NCBI GenBank assembly: GCA_039592335.1
Contig: JBDHBX010000016.1
Location: forward strand, 1 to 64,000
DNA from: WVYX01 sp039592335
GTDB lineage: Bacteria; Gemmatimonadota; Gemmatimonadetes; Gemmatimonadales; GWC2-71-9
Length of the DNA: 64,000 nucleotides
Reading direction: 5' to 3'
Part shown: positions 27,040 to 38,800 of the stretch, in pieces
Numbering within the stretch: the stretch's first letter is position 1
Layout of the letters: the number at the start of each line of letters is the position of its first letter
Position numbers and translations under genes: made by a program
The notes under the pieces: generated by a model
Databases searched by the model: none
Seen by the model: only the letters and a program-made list of their open reading frames with translations
Told to the model about the DNA's origin: nothing

Positions 27040-28230
27040 CTACCCCACGGCGTTGATCATGTCGAAGATCGGCAGGTACATCGCCACGATCATGCCACCC
27101 ACGACCACACCGAGCACGACGATCATGACCGGCTCCATCAGCGACAGCAGCGCGCTCACGGCGGCGTCCACCTCGTCGTCGTAGAAGTCGGCAATCTTGC
27201 TGAGCATCTCGTCCAGGCCGCCGGTGGCCTCACCCACCGCGATCATCGAGGTCACCATGGGCGGGAACACCCCCGACTTCGCCAGCGGCGCAGCGATCGT
27301 CTCACCGCCCGCGATCGAACCCCGTGACTCCATCACGGCGTTGTGGATCACCTGGTTTCCGGCAGTGCGCGCGGTGATCTCCAAACCCTCGAGAATAGAC
27401 ACGCCGGAAGACAGCAGCGTGCTGAGCGTGCGCGTAAAGCGGGACACCGCAGACTTCCGCAGCAGGTCGCCCAATACGGGCAGACTCAGCAGGGCCCGGT
27501 CGATATTGAGCCGGCCGCCCTGTGTCGCGTAGTACTGCTTCGTCAGGAAGAACAGCGCAAAGGCCGACAGCCCCATGAGCCACCAGAAGCCCTTCAGAAC
27601 ATTGCTCATGAGGATCACGATACGCGTCGGCAGCGGCAGCTCCAGGTTCACCGACGCGAACATGCTCTGGAACGTCGGGATCACGAAGATGAGCAGCACG
27701 ACCACCGCGATGATTGCCACCGAGAAGATGACGGCGGGATAGATCATCGCGCCCTTCACCTTCCTGATGATGGCGTCGTTCTTCTCCAAGAAGGTGGCTA
27801 GCCGGAGCAGAATCGTGTCGAGAATACCGCCGGCCTCACCCGCCGCCACCATGTTCACGTAGAGCTGGCTGAACGCGTTCTTGTGCTTGTCCAGCGCGTC
27901 GGCCAGCGTGTGGCCGCTCTCCACGTCGTACACCACCTGACGGGTGACGTTGGCGAGGATCTTGTTCTCGGTCTGTTGCGCCAAGATGTCCAGGGCCTGC
28001 ACCAAGGGCAGCCCGGAATTGATCATCGTGGCGAACTGACGGGTGAAGATGACGATGTCGCGCGTCGGGATCCGCCCGCTCCTCTTCTTCTTCTGTTGCT
28101 CGCGGACCCGGACGACCATCATCCGGTTCTGCCGCAGGTGCTTGACGACTTCCTCCCGCGACGGGAGATCGACCGTTCCCGTCGTCTCCTCGCCCGTCGT
28201 CGTCCGTGCGGTGTACTCGAATACTGGCAT
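27040..28230 (-). CDS. pilC: Type IV pilus inner-membrane platform protein PilC
   Basis: This 396-residue GspF-family protein begins with the typical 'FEYTARTTTGEE' start and has two repeated cytoplasmic T2SSF domains (about 65-190 and 270-390). Three membrane helices lie near 165-190, 215-235 and 370-392. PilC is turned by the PilB and PilT ATPases. AGGAG lies 7 bases before the ATG. It is the third gene of pilBTC. Confidence 0.95.
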   Translation of the reverse strand: MPVFEYTARTTTGEETTGTVDLPSREEVVKHLRQNRMMVVRVREQQKKKRSGRIPTRDIVIFTRQFATMINSGLPLVQALDILAQQTENKILANVTRQVVYDVESGHTLADALDKHKNAFSQLYVNMVAAGEAGGILDTILLRLATFLEKNDAIIRKVKGAMIYPAVIFSVAIIAVVVLLIFVIPTFQSMFASVNLELPLPTRIVILMSNVLKGFWWLMGLSAFALFFLTKQYYATQGGRLNIDRALLSLPVLGDLLRKSAVSRFTRTLSTLLSSGVSILEGLEITARTAGNQVIHNAVMESRGSIAGGETIAAPLAKSGVFPPMVTSMIAVGEATGGLDEMLSKIADFYDDEVDAAVSALLSLMEPVMIVVLGVVVGGMIVAMYLPIFDMINAVG

Positions 28231-28257
28231 TTTGGATCTCCTCGGTATCCGCCGCGA

Positions 28258-29403
<1,146 letters not shown>

Positions 29404-29406
29404 AGA

Positions 29407-31122
29407 TTACTCCGCGGTTTCCTTGACCACTTCTTCGAGTGTGGTGACGCCCCGCTGGAGCTTCACCATGCCGTCCATCCGCAGCGTGAGCATCCCTTCG
29501 TCGATCGCGGTCTGCTTCAGATCGTCCGTGGACGCACCCCTGAGAATCAGTCGGCGCACCTCTGGTGAGAGCGCCATGACCTCGTAGATGCCCTGCCGTC
29601 CCTTGTAGCCGGTGTCTCCACACAGGGGGCAGCCCTCGCCCTTGTACAGCTGAACTTCCCCTGCCTGCTTGGCATCCATCCCGAGCGCGCCCAGCTCCTC
29701 CTTGCTATACTGGTGCTCCACCTTGCAATTCTCGCAGACCCGCCGCACCAGTCGCTGGGCCACGATCAGGTTGACCGCGCTCGCCACGTTGAACGGCTCG
29801 ATACCCATGTCGATCATACGCGTGATCGTGGACGCCGCATCGTTGGTGTGCAGGGTGGACAACACCAGGTGGCCGGTGAGCGCTGCTTTGATGGCGATGC
29901 TGCCGGTCTCGAGGTCGCGGATCTCTCCCACCATGATGATGTTCGGGTCCTGCCGCAGGAACGCCTTCAGCGCGGCCGCGAACGTCATCCCGATCTCGGT
30001 GCGCACGAGGACCTGGTTGATCCCGTGAATGTTGTACTCCACGGGGTCCTCGGCGGTCATGATGTTCACGTCGATGTTGTTCACGCGGGACAACGCCGAG
30101 TAGAGCGTCGTGGTCTTCCCGGAGCCCGTCGGGCCGGTGACCAGCACCATGCCGTACGGGTTCAGGATGTTGCGCATGAGGTCCTGCTCGGCCTTGGGCT
30201 CGAACCCGAACTTCGTCAGATCGAGGGTGAGGTTCCCCTTGTCCAGGATTCGCAGCACGATCTTCTCGCCGAAGATCACGGGCAGCGTGGAGACACGGAA
30301 GTCGATCACCCGCTTCCCCATCCGCATCTTGATCCGTCCATCTTGAGGCACCCGCCGCTCGGCGATGTTCAGGTTGGACATGATCTTCACACGGCTGGTG
30401 AGCGCCGCTTTCAGCTTGACTGGGGGCTTCATGACCTCCTGCAGCGAGCCGTCGATCCGGTAGCGCACACGAATCTCCGTCTCGAAGGGCTCGATGTGGA
30501 TGTCACTGGCACCACGCTTCACCGCGTCGGTCATGAGGCCGTTGATCAACTTCACGACCGGCGCGTCGTCGGCAATCTGGACCGCTGCTGCCGCTTCCTC
30601 TTCTTCCTCTTCGTCCTCCTCGACGATTTCGAGGGCATCGTCCTCCATGTCCTTGAGGAGGGACTCGAGTTGCGCGTCGGTCCGCTCGTAGTACCGCTCA
30701 ATTGACGTGCGCAGCGTGTACTCGCCCGCAATGACCGGGAAGATGTCGAACCGAGTAATGAACTTGAGGTCGTCCAGCACGCTGTGGTTGGTCGGGTCCG
30801 CCATGGCCACGGTGAGCGTGCGGCCCTCCCGCTTCAGCGGCAGCACGGTGTGCCGCAGGGCGACGTCACTGGGGATGAGCTTGATGATCTTCTCGTCGAC
30901 CACGAATCGGGAGAGGTCGACGGCCGGCACGCGGTACTGCCGGGCCAGCATCTTGGTGATCTCGATCTCCTGGACCATCCCCGCCTTGACCAGGGTGTAG
31001 CCCAGCCGCATGCCCGTTCCCTGCTGCTGCTTGAGGGCCTGCTGCAGCTGCTCGCGGGTGATCAGCCCCTCCTGTACGAGGAGATCACCGAGACGCTCGG
31101 TGCTGGCTGGGGCCGTCGTCAT
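29407..31122 (-). CDS. pilB: Pilus extension ATPase PilB
   Basis: This 571-residue protein has an N-terminal GspE/MshE domain (about 10-150), an acidic linker (EEDEEEEEE, about 172-181) and a RecA-like ATPase domain with Walker A GPTGSGKTT, TAEDPVEY and VGEIRDLET. A Cys-x2-Cys pair (CENC) and a second (CPLC) form the tetracysteine zinc site of PilB/GspE. It heads pilBTC behind a TTGACA promoter. Confidence 0.95.
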   Translation of the reverse strand: MTTAPASTERLGDLLVQEGLITREQLQQALKQQQGTGMRLGYTLVKAGMVQEIEITKMLARQYRVPAVDLSRFVVDEKIIKLIPSDVALRHTVLPLKREGRTLTVAMADPTNHSVLDDLKFITRFDIFPVIAGEYTLRTSIERYYERTDAQLESLLKDMEDDALEIVEEDEEEEEEAAAAVQIADDAPVVKLINGLMTDAVKRGASDIHIEPFETEIRVRYRIDGSLQEVMKPPVKLKAALTSRVKIMSNLNIAERRVPQDGRIKMRMGKRVIDFRVSTLPVIFGEKIVLRILDKGNLTLDLTKFGFEPKAEQDLMRNILNPYGMVLVTGPTGSGKTTTLYSALSRVNNIDVNIMTAEDPVEYNIHGINQVLVRTEIGMTFAAALKAFLRQDPNIIMVGEIRDLETGSIAIKAALTGHLVLSTLHTNDAASTITRMIDMGIEPFNVASAVNLIVAQRLVRRVCENCKVEHQYSKEELGALGMDAKQAGEVQLYKGEGCPLCGDTGYKGRQGIYEVMALSPEVRRLILRGASTDDLKQTAIDEGMLTLRMDGMVKLQRGVTTLEEVVKETAE

Positions 31123-31185
31123 GTGCTGCCGTGGGAGACGTCGAAGATCACTGCAAGTCCTTTGGGCGCAACGAAGTAACGGTCT

Positions 31186-31213
31186 AAGGTATGACCACCA
31201 TGAGGAGTGTCAA
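31186..31213 (-). promoter_or_regulatory. Sigma-70 type promoter of pilBTC
   Basis: The minus strand reads TTGACA (31208-31213), a 16-base spacer and TACCTT (31186-31191). The -35 box overlaps the comEA stop codon at 31210-31212. The expected transcript has a leader of about 57 bases before pilB. Confidence 0.6.
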
Positions 31214-31863
31214 GGTACGCGCAGCGACCCCCGCAATCGCTCCACGGTCGCTTGCCCGATCCCCCGCACCCGTGTGAGTTCCTCCAGCCGCCGAAACGGC
31301 CCGCGACGCCGTCTATCCTCGACGATCGCCCGGGCTTTCATCGGCCCAATGGCGGGAAGTCTAGCGAGCTGTTGGGCAGAAGCAGTGTTAAGCGTCACAA
31401 TCCCCGGCACTTGGGAGGTTTCGGAGGCGGGCGCGGGCAGCCCGGAGAAGGCGACGTGGCGGCGCACCGCCTCGAGCACGGCCGGCCCGACACCCGACAC
31501 GCGATCCAGCGCCGCCAGCGAGCCGAACGCCCCGTGCTCTTCCCGCTCCGCCACGATGCGGGCCGCGAGCGCCGGGCCGATGCGTGGCAGCCGGGCAAGC
31601 TCTGAGGCGGGCGCCACGTCCACGTCGACCGTTTCACCGCGCGCCAGTGGCCGTGCCATCCGCGCCGCCCGCTCGGCCACCGAGTCCCGTCCGGGTCGGG
31701 TCGTCGCCACCTGGCGATAGGCCACGGCTCCCGGCGAGGTCGGCCCCCCCACCACGGCCCTGATCAGGATCCCGGCGGCAGCGAGACCCAGTAGAATGAG
31801 CGCGGCTTTGCGATCGTCCGAGGATGGCACGGCCCACGGTGCGCAACGGGTGCGGCACCACAT
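31210..31863 (-). CDS. comEA: ComEA-like helix-hairpin-helix DNA-binding protein
   Basis: The 217-residue product has one N-terminal membrane helix (about 20-40) and two ComEA-type helix-hairpin-helix units (about 80-140 and 155-215), each with the 'LARLPxIGPxxAxxIVxxR' pattern. ComEA binds incoming DNA in the periplasm during natural transformation. Two tandem ComEA units are more than the single one in classical ComEA. Placement directly before pilB suggests that the pilus serves DNA uptake. No ComEC is seen in the window. Confidence 0.85.
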   Translation of the reverse strand: MWCRTRCAPWAVPSSDDRKAALILLGLAAAGILIRAVVGGPTSPGAVAYRQVATTRPGRDSVAERAARMARPLARGETVDVDVAPASELARLPRIGPALAARIVAEREEHGAFGSLAALDRVSGVGPAVLEAVRRHVAFSGLPAPASETSQVPGIVTLNTASAQQLARLPAIGPMKARAIVEDRRRRGPFRRLEELTRVRGIGQATVERLRGSLRVP

Positions 31864-31938
31864 AGGCGTTCGATGACGGTGGAGATCGGATCGTTGCGCG
31901 GCGGGCCCCGCCGGTCCGCGATGGGTGCGAGCCCGTGG

Positions 31939-32826
31939 TTACCGCAAGAGCGCTACGGCGACGTCTCCCACGATCTGCAGCGACGCCGCGCTCACTTTGT
32001 CGAAGGTATCCTCCGAGGTGTGCCAATGTGGGTACTCGAAGTCGATCACGTCGATCGCGCGGATCCCCGCATCCAGCAACGGGATGTGATCGTCCGTCAT
32101 GGTGTAGCGTCCGGAGGACTGGAACACCCGCCCGTAACCCAGCTCTCGGGCACGGCTCCACACCCGATCCACCACCTCGGGCGCCCGGGACACGGAGTTG
32201 CCTTCCTGGAAGATCTCCAGCTCGCGGTCGCCCACCATGTCCCATACCACCGCGAAGAGCGGCAGGGCGGCGGGGTCCACGTTCGCGGCGTAGTAGCGGG
32301 AGCCCAGAAGCACATCGGCGTCGGCGGAGAAATCACCATAGTCCTCGCCGTCCACGAACAGCAGGTCCACGCCGAAGTCCGACGGACGCTGTTGCAGCAC
32401 GTCGGCCACACCCAACAGCACTGCCACGCCCGACGCGCCGTCATTGGCCCCCGGCACCGGCAGGCGCTGTCGGCCCAGGTTGGCGTCCCGGTCTGCCCGC
32501 GGCCGCGTATCCCAGTGCGCGACGTAGAGGATGCGCTCGGGCACCTCGGGCCGGAACCGACCGACGAAGTTGCGAAGCTGCAAGGTGTCCCCGTCGAGGG
32601 TGACGTGCGTGAACTCCTGCACCTCCAACGAGTCGGCGCGCTGGCGTAGCTGCTCCAGAATCCAGTCGCCCGCCCGGCGATGCCCCTCCGTGTTGGGAAC
32701 GCGCGGCCCGAACGCCAGCTGCGTCTCCACGTACCCGAGCGCCACCTCGCCGTCGAACTCCTGCGGCGCGCCGCGCCCGGCGGCGCAGCCGAGGGCGAGC
32801 AGCATGAGACCGGTGACCCGCCTCAT
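31939..32826 (-). CDS. M28-family glutaminyl-cyclase-like lipoprotein
   Basis: The 295-residue protein has a lipoprotein signal (lipobox LALGC, about 11-15) and an M28 zinc-enzyme fold. The metal-binding series YVAHWDTRP, GANDGASGV and LLFVDGEDYG is the pattern of Bacteroidota type II glutaminyl cyclases rather than of ordinary aminopeptidases. These enzymes cyclise N-terminal Gln of exported proteins to pyroglutamate. The ATG overlaps the sprA stop (ATGA). Aminopeptidase activity remains possible. Confidence 0.82.
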   Translation of the reverse strand: MRRVTGLMLLALGCAAGRGAPQEFDGEVALGYVETQLAFGPRVPNTEGHRRAGDWILEQLRQRADSLEVQEFTHVTLDGDTLQLRNFVGRFRPEVPERILYVAHWDTRPRADRDANLGRQRLPVPGANDGASGVAVLLGVADVLQQRPSDFGVDLLFVDGEDYGDFSADADVLLGSRYYAANVDPAALPLFAVVWDMVGDRELEIFQEGNSVSRAPEVVDRVWSRARELGYGRVFQSSGRYTMTDDHIPLLDAGIRAIDVIDFEYPHWHTSEDTFDKVSAASLQIVGDVAVALLR

Positions 32827-35800
32827 CGGACCTGCCCCGACACGAAGTTGATGTCGGCGTAGATCGTGAACACTATCTGGGACAGCGTCTGCGACGTTTG
32901 CCGCTGATCCGTCAGGATGTAGCTGAACGTCATCCCCCCTCGCAGGCTCTGCGTGAATCCCGTATCCATGCGGATGTCCAGCTGATTGCGCCGGCTGTCC
33001 GACACACTGCGGCAGCCGACCGCACCAGTCTGCAGCAGGCAGACGGCCTGGGTAGAGGAATTAAACGCGACGGACGTCTGAACGCGATTGCCGGAGCGCA
33101 CGATGCTCGTCGGCAAGCTCCAACCGAAGTTGGCGCTCGCACCCCACGCCGTGCGTTGGCTCTCGGTGCGGTTGCCGGACGTGACCGCCTCCGTCTTCGC
33201 ATTGGTGAACTGCACTGCCGTGGTGATCCCGGGCGACCACGACAGGGTGAGCGTCGGGGTCAGGTATCTGGAGTTGTTCTCGGTGACCACACTGTCGCTA
33301 CCTCCGAGCGCGGAGACCGGCTGCACGTTCGACGCCCGGACGACGCGGTATTGCAGCCCGGCCGACACGCTCGAGATCACCGAGCGGATGCTGGACGACG
33401 GACTGTAGGCCCAGGAGAAGTTCATCGACGGCCATTCGCGGCTGCGTTGAATGACCTGGGTCTGGAGATCTCCACGGCGGGACCACACCGTGTTGGTGAG
33501 GTTGCGATAGCTCAGTCGGAACAGACCGCCCAACGGGAGGCGCAGACCGCCGCCCCAGATCAAGCTCTCCATGTCCCCGGTCGCCGTGGCCGGCACGCCA
33601 TCCTGGGTACGGAAGGCGTCCAAGCCGCCCAGGGCCAAGCGGTAGCCCAAGTCCGCGGAGAACGCCGCGCGGTCGAAGCTGGAGCGCAGATCACGCGCGA
33701 TCGTGAAGTCGCCCGGCAGGAAGATCGCGAAGATGCTGGTAACGATGCCCGAGTCACCGGCAAGCCCCCGCACGAGCCGCGCCACGTCGAGCAACGCACC
33801 GAACTCGGCATGACGCGCGTTGCCGATGGTCTCCGGCGTCTTGAGCGTCGAATCGGTCGAGATTACTGGCACGCGCTGGTTGGGGTCGCGCGTGAACTGG
33901 TACCTGGTCGTGAACACGAACCGTGGGCGCAGCCAGCTGCTGACCACCGGCGCGATGTTGAGGCCCGTCGTGAGGGTGCGCCACCGCTCGAAACCGATGT
34001 CCCACCCGAACAGGTTGCCTCGCTCCTGCTGCAGGAGCCCGCTGACGACAGTGGTGTCTCCGTAATCCTGCAAGTCGCGCGTGCTCGACCAGTTCAGGCG
34101 GATGGCGAAGGACGAATAGGGTCGGAAATCAAATCCGACTTCGTTACGCCACGTGTGCACGATGCTGGGCAGCACCGTCTGTGCTGTGTCGCGCTCCAGA
34201 TGCACCGGCACGCGGAACGTGACGCGGTCGGTCTGGTTGTTGGTGAACGTCGAGGCGTAGGTGAGTCGAAACGGATTCCAGCGTAGCCGGGAGCTCCGCA
34301 GCGACTTCCCGAACTCACTTTCGCTGATCCAGTCGGGGAGCGAGTTCACCAGGCTGATGAGGAAGCCCGGCGCGCCCTGCACCGTCTTGGGACCGGGCAC
34401 GTTGTCGTACACGAGCCGCCCACTCCGGTTACGGGTCTCGGCATTGGTGAACGACGTCGTATTAGACGCCTTGTCCCCACGCACCTGCACCGTCACGGGG
34501 TCCACCAATGCACGCTCGACCGCCGTCTCTCCCCGCTTCACCCGGCGCACGGCCACGTCCCACGAGGTCACCGACCCCTTCGGGTCACGCAGATTGGTGA
34601 GCCGATCAGCCAGCACATCGGTATTCTGCAGGAAGAACGGATCCGCGCTCGTGCTGTTGTAGCGGAACCGGAACGGCACGCTCAATCCCCAGGACTGCGG
34701 CAGCAGCTTGTCGACCCTGAACAGCATGGCGAAGCGCGCGGCCGCGTCCGTGACGTAGCTCGGGCGCTGGTCGAACTGGCGGAATCGGTCGTCCCGCAGG
34801 GAGTAGCTGAAGTCGAACTCGGCCACGTCGGCGGCAGCCAGGTGCACGTCGACGGCCGCCGCGACACCTACATCCCCCACGACGTCGTCGAGCCGAACGT
34901 CGTCCACCCACAGCTCCGCCACCGACACGGTCACCGTCTCCTGCACCCTGAGGATCCCGGCTGCCACCTCAGACACCCGCGCCAGGTTGGGGGGTGAGAT
35001 TCCGGGGTCTCGCACGTGCACGAGGTAAGGGCCGTCGCACGCGACGTACGCGGTTGAGTCCCCGCCGCACTGGGCGGCGCCCGACGGCGGCGCCCCCGAG
35101 AGCCACGCCGACTCGATCTGAGCGCGCAGATCGAGCCAGCGCCCCAGATCCACCACCACCTCCGGCTCCCAGCTGTCGGTCCGGGCCGGTGCCCGGTACA
35201 TGTAGAAGTTGTCCTCGTTCTGCCCGACCTTCACGAAGAACTGGAGATCTCCCTCGGTCCACCCGGTTCCACGCCCGCGCGCCCACACGCGCAGTCGCCG
35301 ATAGGCGAGGAAGTTCTTGTCCGCCTCCGCGCTGAAACGCACCAGTACCTCGGCCCGCTCGCCCCCTCTCAGGTCCTCCGCGAGCACACGCAGGGATTTC
35401 TCGTTCACCTGCGTGACGCCGAACTGGAAGGCCTGGCTGGTCTCCTCGGGCAGGTCGGTGGTGCCCGGCGGCGACTCGTAGCCCAGCTGCTCATCCTCGG
35501 TGCTGACGGTCGCGGCGCTCACCTCGCCGTGGAGCTCGCCCGTGCTCCCCGAGATGCCGTCGATGGGGGTATCAGCGCGCTTGACCCACGGCGCCCCCAC
35601 AAAGCGCATCCGCGCCAGTGTGATCCAGAACTCCTCCTCCACCACGCCGACATCGGGGCTCACGAGCGACAGGCGCAGGGCCTCGATCTGCCGCAGGTTG
35701 GGTTGGCCGACCTGTACGGAATCGATACGCAGCGGGATTCGGTACAGCCGCCACGTCATGGGGCGTCCCCGTTCGTCGAAGTGCGTCACCCCGTTCCGCA

Positions 35801-38800
35801 CGAAGTAGCGGGCGTCACCGATGGAGAACGTGTAGCGCAGGAAGTCCTCGGCGGTCGCGCCGATCGAGAGATCCAGCCGGTTGTCGCCGTCGAGGTCCTC
35901 GGTATCGAGGCGACGGTTGCGCCGCGTGCAGGCGGCGCGGAGGTTGCCCAGCACGAGGGTGGGCAGGCCAGCGATGTCCTCCACGCTGCACAGCGGCAGG
36001 TCGTTGAGCACCTCGCTGCTGGTTTCATTGAGGATGGTACCGACCACATCCCCCCGGATACCCACGTCGTCGGTCAGCGCGTTGTACACCGCCGTGAGCG
36101 AATCCCGCTCGGTATCGAGGGTGCCGGCCCCCTCGAACTGGAGCCCGCTGAACAGGGTATCGCTGCCCTGCACCTGGAACGAGGTGGGTGCGGGGCCCAC
36201 CACGTCCTCGAACACCGTGCCGAGATCGATCACGAGTATGGCGCTCTGCTGCCGGGCCTTCATCTCGGCGTCCTCGAGCACCCAGAACTCGACGAACTCC
36301 GAGCGGGAGAAGTCGATGCCCACGCCGGAGCCGAACCCGAACGGCTGGGTGAGGCTGCGCCACCGTGGCCCCGGCATGTGGGGCAGGAACCAGCGGGGCG
36401 CACCGGTGACGGGATCGGGAGCGCCGCCCACCGTATCGGGCTTGAGGGTGAGCCACAGGGTTGGCTCGATCGCGATGCCGGTGCCGGTGAGCACGATGGT
36501 GCTGTCGATATCCTGCGGTCGAAACTCGATCACACCCGACGGCGTACGCACCAGATTCTGCCATACCAGCGGCACCGCATCCTGGTCGGAGAACCCGCCT
36601 CCCGCACCCAGGTAGTTCGGCGGCAGGCCGCGGCCCGAGGATGGCGTGCTGCCCAACTGGAACTCCCGCTCCACCAGCGGGACCTTGAACCCGGCCTCCT
36701 GCTGGAAGTCCTCCACATAGGCGATGCCGGTGCTATTCGGGTTCGGGTTGGACACCGCCACCTCACCGGTGACGTCCAGACGCGAGGGAACCGTCGTCTC
36801 GATCAGCGGCAGGTCATCCAGCACGCGGGTGAGCCCATCGCCGCGGAACCGCAGCTCCGCGCCGAGGCCACCCATGAAGCCCGCCTGGGGCTCGAACCCC
36901 AGCTGGGGCCGGTTGAGGCTGGTGCGGTCGCGCTGGAACAGCCCGATGGCGTAGAGGCGGCTTTCGGATCCAAGGTTGTACGTGCCCGCCAGCCCGAAGA
37001 TGGTCTTCGGCGCGAAGTCGAAGAGCTGATTCTCCTCGAACTGCGCGCGGACCTCGGTGGGTCCCAGGAAGAGCGAGTCCGGACTGAGGAACCGCACCTG
37101 TCCCAACTCGTAATCGATTTCGTAGTCGCGCCCGCGTGCCAACTCGCGCTCCCCGATGAACAACTTCTCGCTCGCCTCTCGCACCTGGAGCGCCCCCAGG
37201 CTCAGCGTGGAGCGGTCGCCCGCTCCGCTCGCTTCGTAGTTGTACCTGAGGTGGAACAGGGGCGGCGGCGCCTCGCTCAGCAGCAGATACGTGGGGGTGC
37301 GATAGAGCGAGTCGTTGCGATCACCGGGTGCGAGCGCCGTGGCGTCGGCAAACGGGGTCAGGTGAGGGAATACCACGAAGAAGTCCCGCACTGGCTCCCC
37401 GTTGCTCGGGTCACGAGTCCGGGGAAAGACACGGTTGAACTCGTCGATGCTCGATGGGTCAACGGCGACCGCCAGCCCCAATGTGGAGAGATAGGTCCCG
37501 GTGGACCCGAGCGGCTGCTCCGACTCGTTCACCACGATCGTGAGACGGATCGTGTTCCGCGTGATTCCGCTCCCACCGATGCGGTACGCGTTGCGCATCT
37601 CGTGGTAATAGGTGGGGATTTCCGGCCCGCGCCGCGGCTCGTACACGAGCTGTAGCGTGTCGCCCGTTCCGTTCACGGCGGGGAACGTGCCCACCGTGTC
37701 CCCCGAGGCCCGCGTGTAGGAGACGGCGAGGAAGTCGTCGGCCCCGAGCCGATTGGCGAGCGCGAACCAGACTCCGGAGGGATCCAGGTAGTAGTCGCGA
37801 CCCTCCGCGAGCAGTTCCCAGCTGAACGGCCCCACCCGCTGCGGGCTGTCGGTGCGGACGGCGACGGCTTCGATCCCGCCCAGGTTGGGATTGTCCTCTT
37901 CCCGTCCCACCTGGGCCCGCAGTCGGTACACCCGCACCCCGGTGGGCCGCAGGGTGTCCGGCAGGAGCTCGGGCACGATGTTGAGCGCATCGATCGCGGG
38001 GTACTGGGGCAACTCGAGCGGCGGCACCACGAAGAAGAAGCGCCCGCTCTCGAAATCCAGGTCGCGCGCTTCGAACGATACGGGCTGTGTGGTCGCGTCC
38101 CCCACACGGAAGGTGCGGGTGCGCACCGCGGAGCCCTTCTGCTGCGCGAAGATGGTGCTCAGATCCACCGGCCCGAGCTGGGCCTCGGCCTGGACACCGA
38201 ACGAGTTGGCGGGAATCGCCGCGGTAATGAAGCGGAACGGCGGGGCGCGGAACGTGACGTTCCCCACCTCCACACGCCGCACGATCTCGTCTTCGAGCCC
38301 CTGGTACCAAACGTTGATGTTGTTGTTGACAGTGAATTCCCGCTTGGTGTCGAAGTCCACGTTCACGTGGAAGCGATCACCCACCACCCCGCCGGCCAAC
38401 ACCCGGAAATCCTCGTCGAAGCTCGGCGTGGGGAAGCCGCCTTGGCACCCCGAACCGGGCGTGTTGACGTCGGCCGCGCTGCAGCGGACGTTGCGCAGTC
38501 GGTCGAACTTCATCACCAGCCGGGCCTGGAGATCGAGCCCCAGATCGGCGTAGCGCCCCAGTGCCTCCAGGGTGGCCGGCTCTTCCTCCACAGGCTCGGC
38601 CAGGTCCTCCGGCCGGGGAATCGGGACGCGCCGGCGCGGCGTGTCGGGCCGAGCGGGAAGGGGAGGCGCCAGCCCCGCGAGGAAGCGTGCCTGGTGGCGT
38701 GCCGTCCGGCGGCGGGCAATGAGCTCACGCGTCGCCACCTCCCAGCGCTGCGCCGCGAGCGCAGGGGTGGTGCGCGGGCCCAGCCATCCGCCGGGGTCCA

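Noticed and set aside
35529..37655. 708-codon plus-strand frame inside sprA
   Set aside because: It is the reverse shadow of a recognisable SprA sequence and has no ribosome site or motif.
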